From contig DAHUXE010000175.1 of assembly GCA_027307325.1 (NCBI GenBank), forward strand, positions 1 to 35,782: a stretch of DNA of 35,782 nt, read 5' to 3'. Below, piece after piece: positions 16,282-23,741 of this stretch; within the stretch, counting starts at the first letter, position 1; every line of letters begins with the position of its first letter. The translations under genes were made by a program, and so were the position numbers. This DNA is from Gammaproteobacteria bacterium. Lineage in GTDB: Bacteria; Pseudomonadota; Gammaproteobacteria; Steroidobacterales; Steroidobacteraceae. The notes below the pieces were generated by a model. That model had not been told where the DNA came from. It saw only the letters and a list, made by a program, of their open reading frames with translations, and did no database searches.

Positions 16282-18498
16282 CTAGAAGAGCTCGAGCGGG
16301 TCGACGTCGAGCGCCCAGCGCGCCCGCTGCGCGCTCTTGAGCGCCTCGACCTGCGGCAGCCAGCCGTCGAGGAACCGATGCAGCACGCGGCGCTCGCGGC
16401 TCTCGATCAGGAGCTGCGCGTGGTAGCGCCCGGCGCGCTTCGCCATGGCGGCGGGCACGGGGCCGAGGAGCTTCAATACCCGCGGCGGCGCGCCGGCCGC
16501 GGCGCGGGCCTCGGTGAGGAATCCGAGCGCCGCCTCGCGCGTCTTCCCCGAGGCGCGCAGTGCCGCGAGGCGGCTGAAGGGCGGCCACGACGCCTGCAGC
16601 CGCTCCTCGAGAGCCGCATCCGTGAAGCCATCGTAGCCGCGCTCGAGGAGGCTCACGAGGAGCGGATGTTGCGGGAACTCCGTCTGGATCAGTACCTCGC
16701 CCGGCTTGTTGCCGCGTCCGGCGCGGCCCGCAACCTGCACGATGGTCTGCGCGAGGCGCTCGGGGGCGCGGAAGTCGCTGCTGAAGAGACCCTGGTCGGC
16801 GTTGAGCACCACGACCAGCGTCAGGTTGGGGAAGTCGTGACCCTTGGTCACCATCTGCGTGCCGACGAGGATCCGCGCCTCGCCCGAGGACATGCGCCGC
16901 ACCACCTCATCGAGATCGCCGCGGCGGCGCACCACGTCGCGATCGAGCCGCACGATGCTGACACCCGGAAAGCGCGCGCCGAGCGCCGCCTCGATGCGCT
17001 CGGTGCCCTGGCCCACGGGCTTCACCGCGAAGCCGCACTGCGGGCAGCGTTCCGGCAGCGGCGCATCGGCGCCGCAGTGGTGGCAGCGCAGCCGCGCGGC
17101 GGCCAGATGCACCGTCAGGCGTGCGTCGCAGTCGCGGCAGGGCGCGATCCAGCCGCACGCGGTGCACAGCAGCGTGGGCGCGAAACCGCGGCGGTTGAGG
17201 AAGATCAGCACCTGGGCCCCGGCGGCGAGATGGCGCTCGATCGCGAGCACGGCGGGCGTGGAGATGCCGGCCTCGATGGCGCTCACGCGCAGGTCGATGA
17301 GCTTCAGAAGCGGCGGCCGCGATTCACCGGGCCGGCGCAGCAGGCGCAGCCGCGTGTAACGGCTGGCGGCGACGTTATGCAGCGTCTCGAGCGAGGGTGT
17401 CGCGGAGCCGAGCAGCACCGGTACTGACGCGTGCCGTGCGCGCACCACGGCGAGATCGCGCGCCGAATAGCGCAGCGCGCCTTCGTGCTGCTTGAAGGAG
17501 GGATCGTGCTCCTCGTCGACCACGATGAGCCCGAGATCCTGAAGGGGCGCGAACACCGCGGAGCGCGTCCCGAGCACTATGCGTGCCCGCCCGCTCCAGG
17601 CCGCGCGCCACGCGGCGAGGCGCTCGGAATCCGTGAGCGCCGAATGCAGCACCGCAAGCGGTGCCGCGAAGCGCTCACGAAAACGGCCGACCAGCTGCGG
17701 GGTGAGGCCGATCTCCGGCACCAGCACCAGCACCGCGCGTCCGCGCGCGAGCGCCTCTTCGGTGAGGCGCAGGTACACCTCGGTCTTACCGCTGCCGGTG
17801 ACGCCCTCGAGGAGGAAGGCGGCGTAGGCGCGCGAGGCCGCCGCGACCCGCTCGACGGCGTCACGCTGCTCAGGCAGCAAGGTGGGCCCCGCGGCGCGCA
17901 CCTGCGCCGGCTCCGGGGCCTCGACCAGCGCCACCTCGGCGCGCGCCAGCCAGCCGCGCTGCTCGAGTGGGCGCGCCGCGTCGCGCCACAGCGGTGAGTG
18001 CCCGGCAAGGTCGCCGGCCACAGCGGTGCCGCCCCGGGAGAGGAGGAACTCGAGGAGCGCGCGCTGTCTCGGCGCACGGCGCGGTTCGCCGGCCGCGGCG
18101 GCGTCGCTCCCTGAGCCGGTGAGTGCCCAGCGCTCCTCGGTTGCGGCGACGCCGGCGCCACGGCGCAGCAGCGCCGGCAAAGCGGCCGCGAGCACCTGGC
18201 CGACGGGATGGTGGTAGTACTCCGCCGCCCACCGGATGAGCTCGAGTGCGGAAGCCTCGAGCGCCGGCGCCGCGTCGAGCACCTCGAGGATGGGCTTCAG
18301 GCGCTCCGGCGGGAGGTCCGACCTGTCCGCTACGTCCATGACCATGCCCACCAGGCGGCGGCGGCCGAACGGCACCCACACGCGCGCGCCGGGCTTCGGC
18401 TCCGCGGCGCCCTCCGGCATGGCGGGCGGGAGGTAGTCGAAGAGCCGCCGCAGGGGGGTGTCGACGGCCACCCTGAACAAAGTGTGAACGGATCCCAC
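16282..18498 (-). CDS. priA: Primosomal protein N' (PriA helicase)
   Basis: Superfamily 2 DNA helicase, 738 residues, that restarts stalled replication forks. The N-terminal 3'-DNA-binding domain contains TPLRRLFDYLPP. Walker A is GVTGSGKTEVYLRL and the Walker B box is VDEEHDPSFKQ. A zinc-binding region with paired CxxC motifs (CTACGWIAPCRDCD and CHHCGADAPLPERCPQCG) interrupts the helicase lobes, as in all PriA. LVGTQMVTKGHDFPNL and VAGRAGRG are the late helicase motifs. Start is GTG 18498; the family N-terminus begins within a few residues and no ATG fits. A perfect 14-bp AT-rich palindrome begins three bases upstream of this start, over the expected ribosome site. Confidence 0.97.
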   Translation of the reverse strand: MGSVHTLFRVAVDTPLRRLFDYLPPAMPEGAAEPKPGARVWVPFGRRRLVGMVMDVADRSDLPPERLKPILEVLDAAPALEASALELIRWAAEYYHHPVGQVLAAALPALLRRGAGVAATEERWALTGSGSDAAAAGEPRRAPRQRALLEFLLSRGGTAVAGDLAGHSPLWRDAARPLEQRGWLARAEVALVEAPEPAQVRAAGPTLLPEQRDAVERVAAASRAYAAFLLEGVTGSGKTEVYLRLTEEALARGRAVLVLVPEIGLTPQLVGRFRERFAAPLAVLHSALTDSERLAAWRAAWSGRARIVLGTRSAVFAPLQDLGLIVVDEEHDPSFKQHEGALRYSARDLAVVRARHASVPVLLGSATPSLETLHNVAASRYTRLRLLRRPGESRPPLLKLIDLRVSAIEAGISTPAVLAIERHLAAGAQVLIFLNRRGFAPTLLCTACGWIAPCRDCDARLTVHLAAARLRCHHCGADAPLPERCPQCGFAVKPVGQGTERIEAALGARFPGVSIVRLDRDVVRRRGDLDEVVRRMSSGEARILVGTQMVTKGHDFPNLTLVVVLNADQGLFSSDFRAPERLAQTIVQVAGRAGRGNKPGEVLIQTEFPQHPLLVSLLERGYDGFTDAALEERLQASWPPFSRLAALRASGKTREAALGFLTEARAAAGAPPRVLKLLGPVPAAMAKRAGRYHAQLLIESRERRVLHRFLDGWLPQVEALKSAQRARWALDVDPLELF

Positions 18499-18500
18499 CA

Positions 18501-18514
18501 GATTTAGCTAAATC
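18501..18514. promoter_or_regulatory. Perfect 14-bp AT-rich palindrome, possible operator
   Basis: GATTTAGCTAAATC is its own reverse complement and sits in the gap between divergent priA and the sigma-factor gene, three bases from the priA GTG. Its AT-rich makeup stands out in this GC-rich sequence. It could be an operator acting on both genes or overlap a priA translation signal. No protein can be assigned to it. Confidence 0.35.
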
Positions 18515-18573
18515 AATGGCTTGTGATCATCGAGGGCGTCAACCGGGCGGGGTACGCGCGCGTTATACACGCC

Positions 18574-19200
18574 ATGCCCGAGTTTGCTACGCTCGCGTCG
18601 CCTTATAGCATGCCGGCCGCACTGCACGGCGACGTGGACCTGACGGACCCCGAAGAGCAAACACAAACCCGAGCGCTGAACCAGTTTCTGGCCGGCGTCG
18701 AGCTGAAGGCTTTCAAGATCGCCCAGGCGGCGCTGCGGCACGAGGACGATGCCCTCGATGCGGTCCAGGACGCGATGCTGCAGCTGGCGCGCGCCTACGC
18801 GGCCCGTCCGCCCGAGGAGTGGAAGCCGCTCTTCTACCGGATTCTCGAGAACCGCATCCGCGACATGCAGCGCCGGCGCACGGTGCGCGGCCGCGTCATG
18901 GCGTGGCTGCCGCTGCGGGGTGAGGATGACGACGAGGATGCGGACCCCGTGGCGCAGGCGCCGAGCCTCGAGCCGCAGCCGGTGCGCCGGCTCGAGCTCG
19001 ACGAGGCCGTGGGAGCGCTCGAGCTGGCGCTCGGACGGCTGCCGCCGCGGCAGCAGCAGGCATTCCTGCTGCGCACGCTCGAGGGTTTCGACGTGGCGCA
19101 GACGGCGCAGGCGATGGGCTGCTCGGAAGGCAGCGTGAAGACTCATTACTTTCGCGCAGTGCAGGCACTGCGCGCGCAACTCGGAGAGCTCTACTTATGA
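18574..19200 (+). CDS. ECF-like RNA polymerase sigma factor
   Basis: A sigma-70 family protein with region 2 (FLAGVELKAFKIAQAALRHEDDALDAVQDAMLQLARAYA, read in two parts) and region 4 (LPPRQQQAFLLRTLEGFDVA, then MGCSEGSVKTHYFRAVQALR), joined by an acidic linker rich in Glu and Asp. Regions 1 and 3 are absent, as in group 4 sigma factors. The start is uncertain: ATG 18574 is given (208 residues); GTG 18523 and ATG 18610 are alternatives, and none has a good Shine-Dalgarno. Homology begins only after about residue 25, so 18610 may be real. The stop overlaps the next gene by four bases (ATGA). It probably directs a small envelope-related regulon with the partner protein downstream (inference). 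Confidence 0.88.
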   Translation: MPEFATLASPYSMPAALHGDVDLTDPEEQTQTRALNQFLAGVELKAFKIAQAALRHEDDALDAVQDAMLQLARAYAARPPEEWKPLFYRILENRIRDMQRRRTVRGRVMAWLPLRGEDDDEDADPVAQAPSLEPQPVRRLELDEAVGALELALGRLPPRQQQAFLLRTLEGFDVAQTAQAMGCSEGSVKTHYFRAVQALRAQLGELYL

Positions 19201-19598
19201 GCCGGGGCGATGAAGCACTGACGGAGTTCGAGCGCAATGCACGCGTGGTCCTCGAGGAGGGCGTGCGGCGCATCGACGCGCGCAAGCGCTCGCGCCTGAA
19301 TCAGGCGCGCCATGCCGCGCTCGCGCGCAGCCGCAGACGCCGCCGCGCCTGGTGGGGCAGCTTCACGCTGATGCCGGCCGCGGGCGCGGTGGCCGCGGCG
19401 CTGCTGGTGGCCGTGGTGCTGTGGCACCGCGAGCCTCAGGGCACGGCGCCGCGGGCGCTCGACGGGCAGCATCCCGCGGTCGAGGACATGGAGCTGCTGA
19501 CGGATAACGACTCGATCGATCTGATCGAGGGTTGGGACGGCTCGTTCTACGAATGGGCGGCCGCGCAGTCCGATGCCGGTGCCGAGAGCAACACCTGA
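19197..19598 (+). CDS. One-TM protein, DUF3619-like putative anti-sigma partner
   Basis: A 133-residue protein. The N-terminal half is cytoplasmic and strongly basic (ARKRSRLNQARHAALARSRR), one membrane segment follows (about 58-75, MPAAGAVAAALLVAVVLW), and the C-terminal tail is acidic with a DLIEGWDGSFYEWAAAQ motif. This layout and its position overlapping a sigma-factor gene match the DUF3619-type proteins found after such sigma factors. An anti-sigma role is plausible from topology and operon position, but no zinc-binding anti-sigma motif is present. The stop codon overlaps the next start by one base (TGATG), suggesting coupled translation. Confidence 0.75.
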   Translation: MSRGDEALTEFERNARVVLEEGVRRIDARKRSRLNQARHAALARSRRRRRAWWGSFTLMPAAGAVAAALLVAVVLWHREPQGTAPRALDGQHPAVEDMELLTDNDSIDLIEGWDGSFYEWAAAQSDAGAESNT

Positions 19599-19873
19599 TG
19601 TGGCTCCATCGCGCCGCTGCGACCGCGGTGCTGAGCGTCCTGGCGCTCGGCAGCGCCGTCGGCCGCTCGGACGATGCCAGCAAGGCGCCAGCGCCGCCGC
19701 CCGCCGCGGGATTTCTCGAGTTCCTCGGCAGCGTCGACCGGCTCTCGGAGCTGAACCCCAACTATCTGCCGCCGCCGGTTCAGGCCAAGGGAGCGCGGCC
19801 CGCGAACCACGGCGGCACCAGGCCGCCGCCCGCTCCGCCGCCGCCTCCCCCCGGAGACAAGAACAATGGGTAG
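19598..19873 (+). CDS. Small exported Pro-rich protein
   Basis: A 91-residue protein starting ATG 19598, which shares a base with the previous stop. It has a signal-peptide-like N-terminus (MWLHRAAATAVLSVLALGSA), a short conserved-looking core (GFLEFLGSVDRLSELNPNYL), then a Pro/Ala/Gly-rich disordered tail. I do not recognise a named family. Its place between the anti-sigma-like gene and the DUF3106 gene, with overlaps at both ends, argues that it is real and part of the same operon. It probably acts in the periplasm. Confidence 0.72.
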   Translation: MWLHRAAATAVLSVLALGSAVGRSDDASKAPAPPPAAGFLEFLGSVDRLSELNPNYLPPPVQAKGARPANHGGTRPPPAPPPPPPGDKNNG

Positions 19874-20444
19874 CCCGATAACAGGCAAGGTCCGGGTGTC
19901 CGCGCTACTCGCCGCGGCGTTGCTCGCCGCGGCCGCGCCATCCTTCGCGCAGGCGCCGCCGCCCGCAGCCGCGCCAGCCCCCGCCGCGGGGAGTCCGCCC
20001 GCGCCGGTCCCCTGGTCGAGCCTCTCGAGCGAGCAGCAGAAGCTCCTCGGCCCGATGGGAAGTCAGTGGGGGAACCTGCCGCCCGAGCGGCAGCAGGCGC
20101 TCATCCACGGAAGCGAGAGATGGCTCTCGATGTCGCCCGAGCAGCGCGACCAGGCGCACGAGCGCGTCTCGCGCTGGCAGTCGCTGCCTCCGGAGCAGCG
20201 CCATGCGCTGCGCGATCGCTGGCAGCGCTTCCAGGCGCTGCCGCCCAGGGAGCAGGAGGCCGTGCGGCAGAACTATCACCGCTTCCAGCAGCTGCCGCAG
20301 GCGCAGCGCCAGCAGCTGCGCCAGCGGTGGCGCAACGCCACCCCCGAGCAGCGCCAGCAGATGGTGGAGCACGCGCGCGAGCAGCGCGCCAGGCGCATGG
20401 AGCAGCGCGGCGGGGGACGTGCGCCGCCGCCCCCGCACCGCTAG
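19866..20444 (+). CDS. DUF3106 exported protein with 18-residue repeats
   Basis: A 192-residue protein with a signal peptide (about 1-29, ending PSFAQA), an Ala/Pro linker, and six consecutive 18-residue repeats (residues 51-158) with consensus xxLPPEQRxxLRxRWxRF. A partial seventh begins TPEQRQQMV, and a basic Gly/Pro tail ends the protein. This is the DUF3106 pattern. The L-P/S-P-E-Q-R core recalls the LTxxQ motifs of CpxP/Spy periplasmic chaperones, so an envelope-stress or protein-binding role is plausible but unproven. It overlaps the preceding gene by eight bases and closes the sigma-factor operon. Confidence 0.87.
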   Translation: MGSPITGKVRVSALLAAALLAAAAPSFAQAPPPAAAPAPAAGSPPAPVPWSSLSSEQQKLLGPMGSQWGNLPPERQQALIHGSERWLSMSPEQRDQAHERVSRWQSLPPEQRHALRDRWQRFQALPPREQEAVRQNYHRFQQLPQAQRQQLRQRWRNATPEQRQQMVEHAREQRARRMEQRGGGRAPPPPHR

Positions 20445-20480
20445 TTTGAAGCTCGGCTGCGGCGGCGGGCACATTGCGCT

Positions 20481-20546
20481 GCGCGGTCCTTAGCTCCGCG
20501 CAAGCCCTGGGCGGCCATCCTGACCGCCCGCTCGGCCCTTCGGGCC
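20481..20546. other. Three consecutive hairpins between convergent genes
   Basis: The 127-base gap between the DUF3106 gene and the convergent cyclophilin gene contains GCGCGG/CCGCGC (20481-20501), GGGCGG/CCGCCC (20509-20529) and GGCCC/GGGCC around TTC (20534-20546). None is followed by a T-tract. They may act as factor-assisted or bidirectional terminators or RNA 3'-end stabilisers for both converging transcripts. Confidence 0.5.
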
Positions 20547-20571
20547 TCGCCCATGTGCCTGGGGCGCTACG

Positions 20572-21537
20572 CTAGTGGCTGCGGGCGTTCGCCTCCCGCA
20601 CTGGCACCGGGATGTTGCACACGTCGATCCGCCCGGCGGGCACCTTGAACCATTCCTCGTGGCGGTTGCGCCGCGCCTCGACGTAGGCCGCGAAGGTCGG
20701 AGTGTCGGTGCGCAGCTCCTCGAGCGGCGTGCGCTCGCCCTCGGGGAGGTCCGCGGCGAGGCGCAGCGAGCGGATCGGCATGCCGCTCTCCGAGGGCTCG
20801 TAGAAGCCGAGGGCACCGTGGCCGCGCGGCAGCGCCGACAGGAGCTCCATGCCGCGCACTACGCGCCCGAGCAGCGTCACGTTGCGGTCGAGATGCCGCG
20901 GCGCCTGGCCGATCACTGCATAGAGCTCCGTGCCACCGCCCGAGTCGACGTCGTTGTCGCGCCCGGCGCCAACCATGCCGTAGCAGTGCACCAGCCAGGC
21001 GCGTCCGAGCTGCGGATCGGCGGCCACCGGGAAACCGTCGAGGAAACCGACCATGGGCGCATAGCTGTCGGGATCGCTGATGCGGGCTATCGCAAGCCCG
21101 CGCAGCGAGCGCTCGAACTCGGCGGGGAGCGTGCGTACCGCCTTGTGCAGCGGCTTCTTGCCCTGCGCATCGCCCCACTGCACGACGTAGTTGTCCTGCG
21201 AGCGCATGAACGCCAGGCCGTCGAAGTAGCCCTCGCGCGCGAGCGCGGTGACGTTGGCGACGTGATTGGGCGCGAAAACGCCAGCCATCTCGATGATGAC
21301 GCGCCCCACGGGCAGCTCGAGGTAGAGCGTCTCCTGCGGGTTGAGCGGTCGCCAGTCCGAGGGCGAGGAGGCGCTCAGCACTTCCGCGGTCGTCTGCGCC
21401 CTGGGACCCGGCGCGGCCGGCGCCGCAGATGCGGTCTGCACCGCCACCGCACCGAGCAGCACTCCCGCGGCGAGCGCTCCGAGCGCGGTCGGTGCCCTGG
21501 GTGTGCTCTGCCTCCGGGGGAATCGCTGTGTGCTCAT
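20572..21537 (-). CDS. Periplasmic cyclophilin-type peptidylprolyl isomerase
   Basis: A 321-residue protein with a basic N-terminus and signal peptide ending near VQTASA, so exported. The cyclophilin fold is visible from [21 protein letters not shown] onward. [19 protein letters not shown] corresponds to the canonical FHR...QGGD block: the catalytic Arg and the Gln are kept, the His before the Arg is Met. A long insertion (about residues 130-185) precedes [15 protein letters not shown] and [15 protein letters not shown], which complete the domain. Insert-bearing forms of about 320 residues are typical of xanthomonad-like bacteria. Likely role: proline isomerisation in periplasmic protein folding. 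Its start overlaps the upstream gene by four bases. Confidence 0.88.
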   Translation of the reverse strand: MSTQRFPRRQSTPRAPTALGALAAGVLLGAVAVQTASAAPAAPGPRAQTTAEVLSASSPSDWRPLNPQETLYLELPVGRVIIEMAGVFAPNHVANVTALAREGYFDGLAFMRSQDNYVVQWGDAQGKKPLHKAVRTLPAEFERSLRGLAIARISDPDSYAPMVGFLDGFPVAADPQLGRAWLVHCYGMVGAGRDNDVDSGGGTELYAVIGQAPRHLDRNVTLLGRVVRGMELLSALPRGHGALGFYEPSESGMPIRSLRLAADLPEGERTPLEELRTDTPTFAAYVEARRNRHEEWFKVPAGRIDVCNIPVPVREANARSH

Positions 21538-21881
21538 CGGTCGCGCTCGTCGCAGTGAAAGAGATGCAGCATCCGGTGCATCACCGGGGCGAGGATGATG
21601 CTCGCGGCTACCAGGAAGACGAGTCCCGCGTACAGCGCATACCAGCCGGCGAACAGTTTACCCGCGGGTGTCACCGGATTGTTCACCGGCCCCATGCCTC
21701 CGAGCAGCATTGCCGCGTTGAGGAATGCGTCGCGCCAGTCGAGATGCTCGTAATGCGCGTAGCCCGCCATGCCGAGTGCCAGCGAGAACGCGAGCAGCAG
21801 CGCCGCGAGCGCGCCATGGCGCAGCAGCCGCAGCGCGAACTGCGGGCGCGGCAGCGGCGGGGTGCGGCGCGACTCGTACAT
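21534..21881 (-). CDS. Two-TM protein resembling a K+ channel pore module
   Basis: A 115-residue membrane protein: TM1 about 24-43, a loop with a short helix (51-60), the sequence [20 protein letters not shown], then TM2 about 78-100. The order TM, pore helix, glycine-rich loop, then TPAGKLFA leading into TM2 matches the 2-TM ion-channel module, where TPAGR/KLF typically follows the selectivity filter. The filter signature TVGYG is replaced by LGGMG, so K+ selectivity is doubtful. It may be a non-selective or non-conducting relative. It overlaps the cyclophilin gene (ATGA) and starts 17 bases after the flavoprotein gene, so the three are probably co-transcribed. Confidence 0.75.
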   Translation of the reverse strand: MYESRRTPPLPRPQFALRLLRHGALAALLLAFSLALGMAGYAHYEHLDWRDAFLNAAMLLGGMGPVNNPVTPAGKLFAGWYALYAGLVFLVAASIILAPVMHRMLHLFHCDERDR

Positions 21882-21898
21882 TCAGCCGGTCTCCTTCC

Positions 21899-23689
21899 TC
21901 ACTTGAGCCGCGTGAAGCCGTCCGCGCTCCAGTCCTCGCTCCCCACCCCGTGATGCACGATGAACAGGCCCTCGGGGTCGTAGCGCTTCTTGACGGAGAG
22001 CAGACGCGGGTAGTTCGCGCCGAAGTACGCCTCCTGCCAGCGCTCGTTGAAGAAGTTGCTCTCCGAGAGGTACGAGCCGGCCTGCGGCGCGACAGCCTTG
22101 AGCTCCGCGGTCGCCGCATCGATGGCGCGGGCGTCGCGGTGAGCGGCGTCGAGGTCCATCGGCGGCCGCGACTCGCCGGGATAGGAGGGCCGCTCGCCGT
22201 CGGCGATGATCGCGAGCGCGAAGGCCTCGGTCACTGCGGGGTTCATGGCGGTGTCGAGCGAGGCTTTGATCGCCGCGGGCGCGGCGAACGCCAGGCCCTT
22301 GTTGATGTGCAGACCGACTTTCTTGTGGCGCGAGGCGGCGAACAGCGCCGCGGCGAGACGCGGCTGCGCTCGAGGCTCGATGAGAGCGGCCGGCAGCCAC
22401 AGCGAGTCGTAGCCGTGGAGGAAGGCGCCCACCTGATCCTGGTCGCCGTGCCAGTAGCCGTGATCCGCAGGGGCCCCGGCCCGCTTGTCGGGAATCATGC
22501 TGGGGTTGCCCTGGACCTCCCACCAGCTCCGTGCCTCGTGGCCGCCGGCACCGAGCTCATCCGTGATCTTGAGGTCGGCGGAAAGTTTCGCCCACTCGAA
22601 GAACGGCTGCCATGCCGCCCGCGCCTCCTCGCGCGACAGGCCCTGCTGCACCATCGAGATCTCGAGCGAGTTGTCGGACTTCAGCGCGATCTGCTCGCCC
22701 CAGTGAGGGTTGGCGAGCCGCTCGGCGTAATGCGCGAGGAAGCGCGCAATGAGCATGCGGAAGGCGCCGTCGCTCTTCGCCTGGATGGCGCCCCAGGCGC
22801 CGCCGAAGAACTGCGGCAGCTCGTGAGTGCGCAGCGTCAGGCGCGTCACCACCCCGAAGGTTCCGCCGCCGCCGCCTTTCAGCGCCCAGAAGAGCTCGGG
22901 ATCGCGGCAGGCGTTGACGAGGCGCACCTGTCCGTCGGCCGTGACGACCTCGGCTTCGAGGAGCCCGGCGGCGGCGTTGCCGAAGCCCCTGGAGAAACTG
23001 CCGAAGCCGCCCGACTGGACGAGGCCGGCGACGCCGACGGAGGTGCACCCGCCCCCCTGTACGTAGCGCCCGGCGCGCGTCGTGACCGCGCCGTACGCAT
23101 CCGCCCACATGCAGCCGGCGCCGAGCGAGACCGCGGGCACCGGGTCGACCTTGCCCGCACAGCCCGCGCCGACGAACTCATCGTGCAGGCGGACGTCGGT
23201 GAGCGCACGCGTCCAGACCAGGAGCGAATCGGGGGCGCTCGAGGTGCCGAGATAGCTGTGGGCGCCGCCCTTCACCACCAGGCGCAGGTTGTGCGTGCGC
23301 GCGAAGTCGACCGCCCGGGCGACGTCCTGCGCGTGCCGGGCCTTGACCGCGCAGGCGCTGGCGGCGGGCGTCCAGGCATCGAGCCAGCCCGAGACCTGCG
23401 TGCCGCCCGGCTGGTCGCCGATCCAGAAGGGGTTGCGCAGGTTCTGCGCGACCTCGCTGCAAGCTGCGGTCGCCGCGTCGGCGACGCAGGGAGCGAACAG
23501 CGCATGGGGCTCGAGCAGCTTGCCGCCGACCGCCGCCTCGAGCTCGCTCCACTGCGCCGGCGTCGGCCAGTAGGGGTCCTTGGGCCGCACGCGCGCGAAG
23601 GGCGACATGACACGCGCCGCGAGGCGCGCCGGCGCCGCGAGCGCCAGCGGCGCCGCCAGCCCGAGCTTCAAGAGATCTCTGCGCTGCAT
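21899..23689 (-). CDS. Tat-exported FAD-linked oxidase (BBE family)
   Basis: A 596-residue flavoprotein. The N-terminus MQRRDLLKLGLAAPLALAAP is a twin-arginine signal, indicating export after folding with FAD. The FAD-binding PCMH domain spans about 110-310. VVKGGAHSYLGTS carries His144 and GGGCTSVGVAGLVQSGGFGS carries Cys215, the two residues that bind FAD covalently in berberine-bridge and oligosaccharide oxidases. The C-terminal BBE segment has YFGANYPRLLSVKKRYDPEG, the usual family end. It likely oxidises an alcohol, sugar or aromatic substrate in the periplasm with O2 or another acceptor; substrate unknown. A good GAGGAGAGG ribosome site precedes ATG 23689, 52 bases after pntB. Confidence 0.9.
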   Translation of the reverse strand: MQRRDLLKLGLAAPLALAAPARLAARVMSPFARVRPKDPYWPTPAQWSELEAAVGGKLLEPHALFAPCVADAATAACSEVAQNLRNPFWIGDQPGGTQVSGWLDAWTPAASACAVKARHAQDVARAVDFARTHNLRLVVKGGAHSYLGTSSAPDSLLVWTRALTDVRLHDEFVGAGCAGKVDPVPAVSLGAGCMWADAYGAVTTRAGRYVQGGGCTSVGVAGLVQSGGFGSFSRGFGNAAAGLLEAEVVTADGQVRLVNACRDPELFWALKGGGGGTFGVVTRLTLRTHELPQFFGGAWGAIQAKSDGAFRMLIARFLAHYAERLANPHWGEQIALKSDNSLEISMVQQGLSREEARAAWQPFFEWAKLSADLKITDELGAGGHEARSWWEVQGNPSMIPDKRAGAPADHGYWHGDQDQVGAFLHGYDSLWLPAALIEPRAQPRLAAALFAASRHKKVGLHINKGLAFAAPAAIKASLDTAMNPAVTEAFALAIIADGERPSYPGESRPPMDLDAAHRDARAIDAATAELKAVAPQAGSYLSESNFFNERWQEAYFGANYPRLLSVKKRYDPEGLFIVHHGVGSEDWSADGFTRLK

Positions 23690-23741
23690 CGCGACACCTC
23701 TCCTCAGGCGGCGCCCCGCCGAACGGCGATCAGCGTCCGCT

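Noticed and set aside
14872-17427. An 851-codon open frame on the plus strand.
   Set aside because: Antisense to argS and priA; no recognisable domain.
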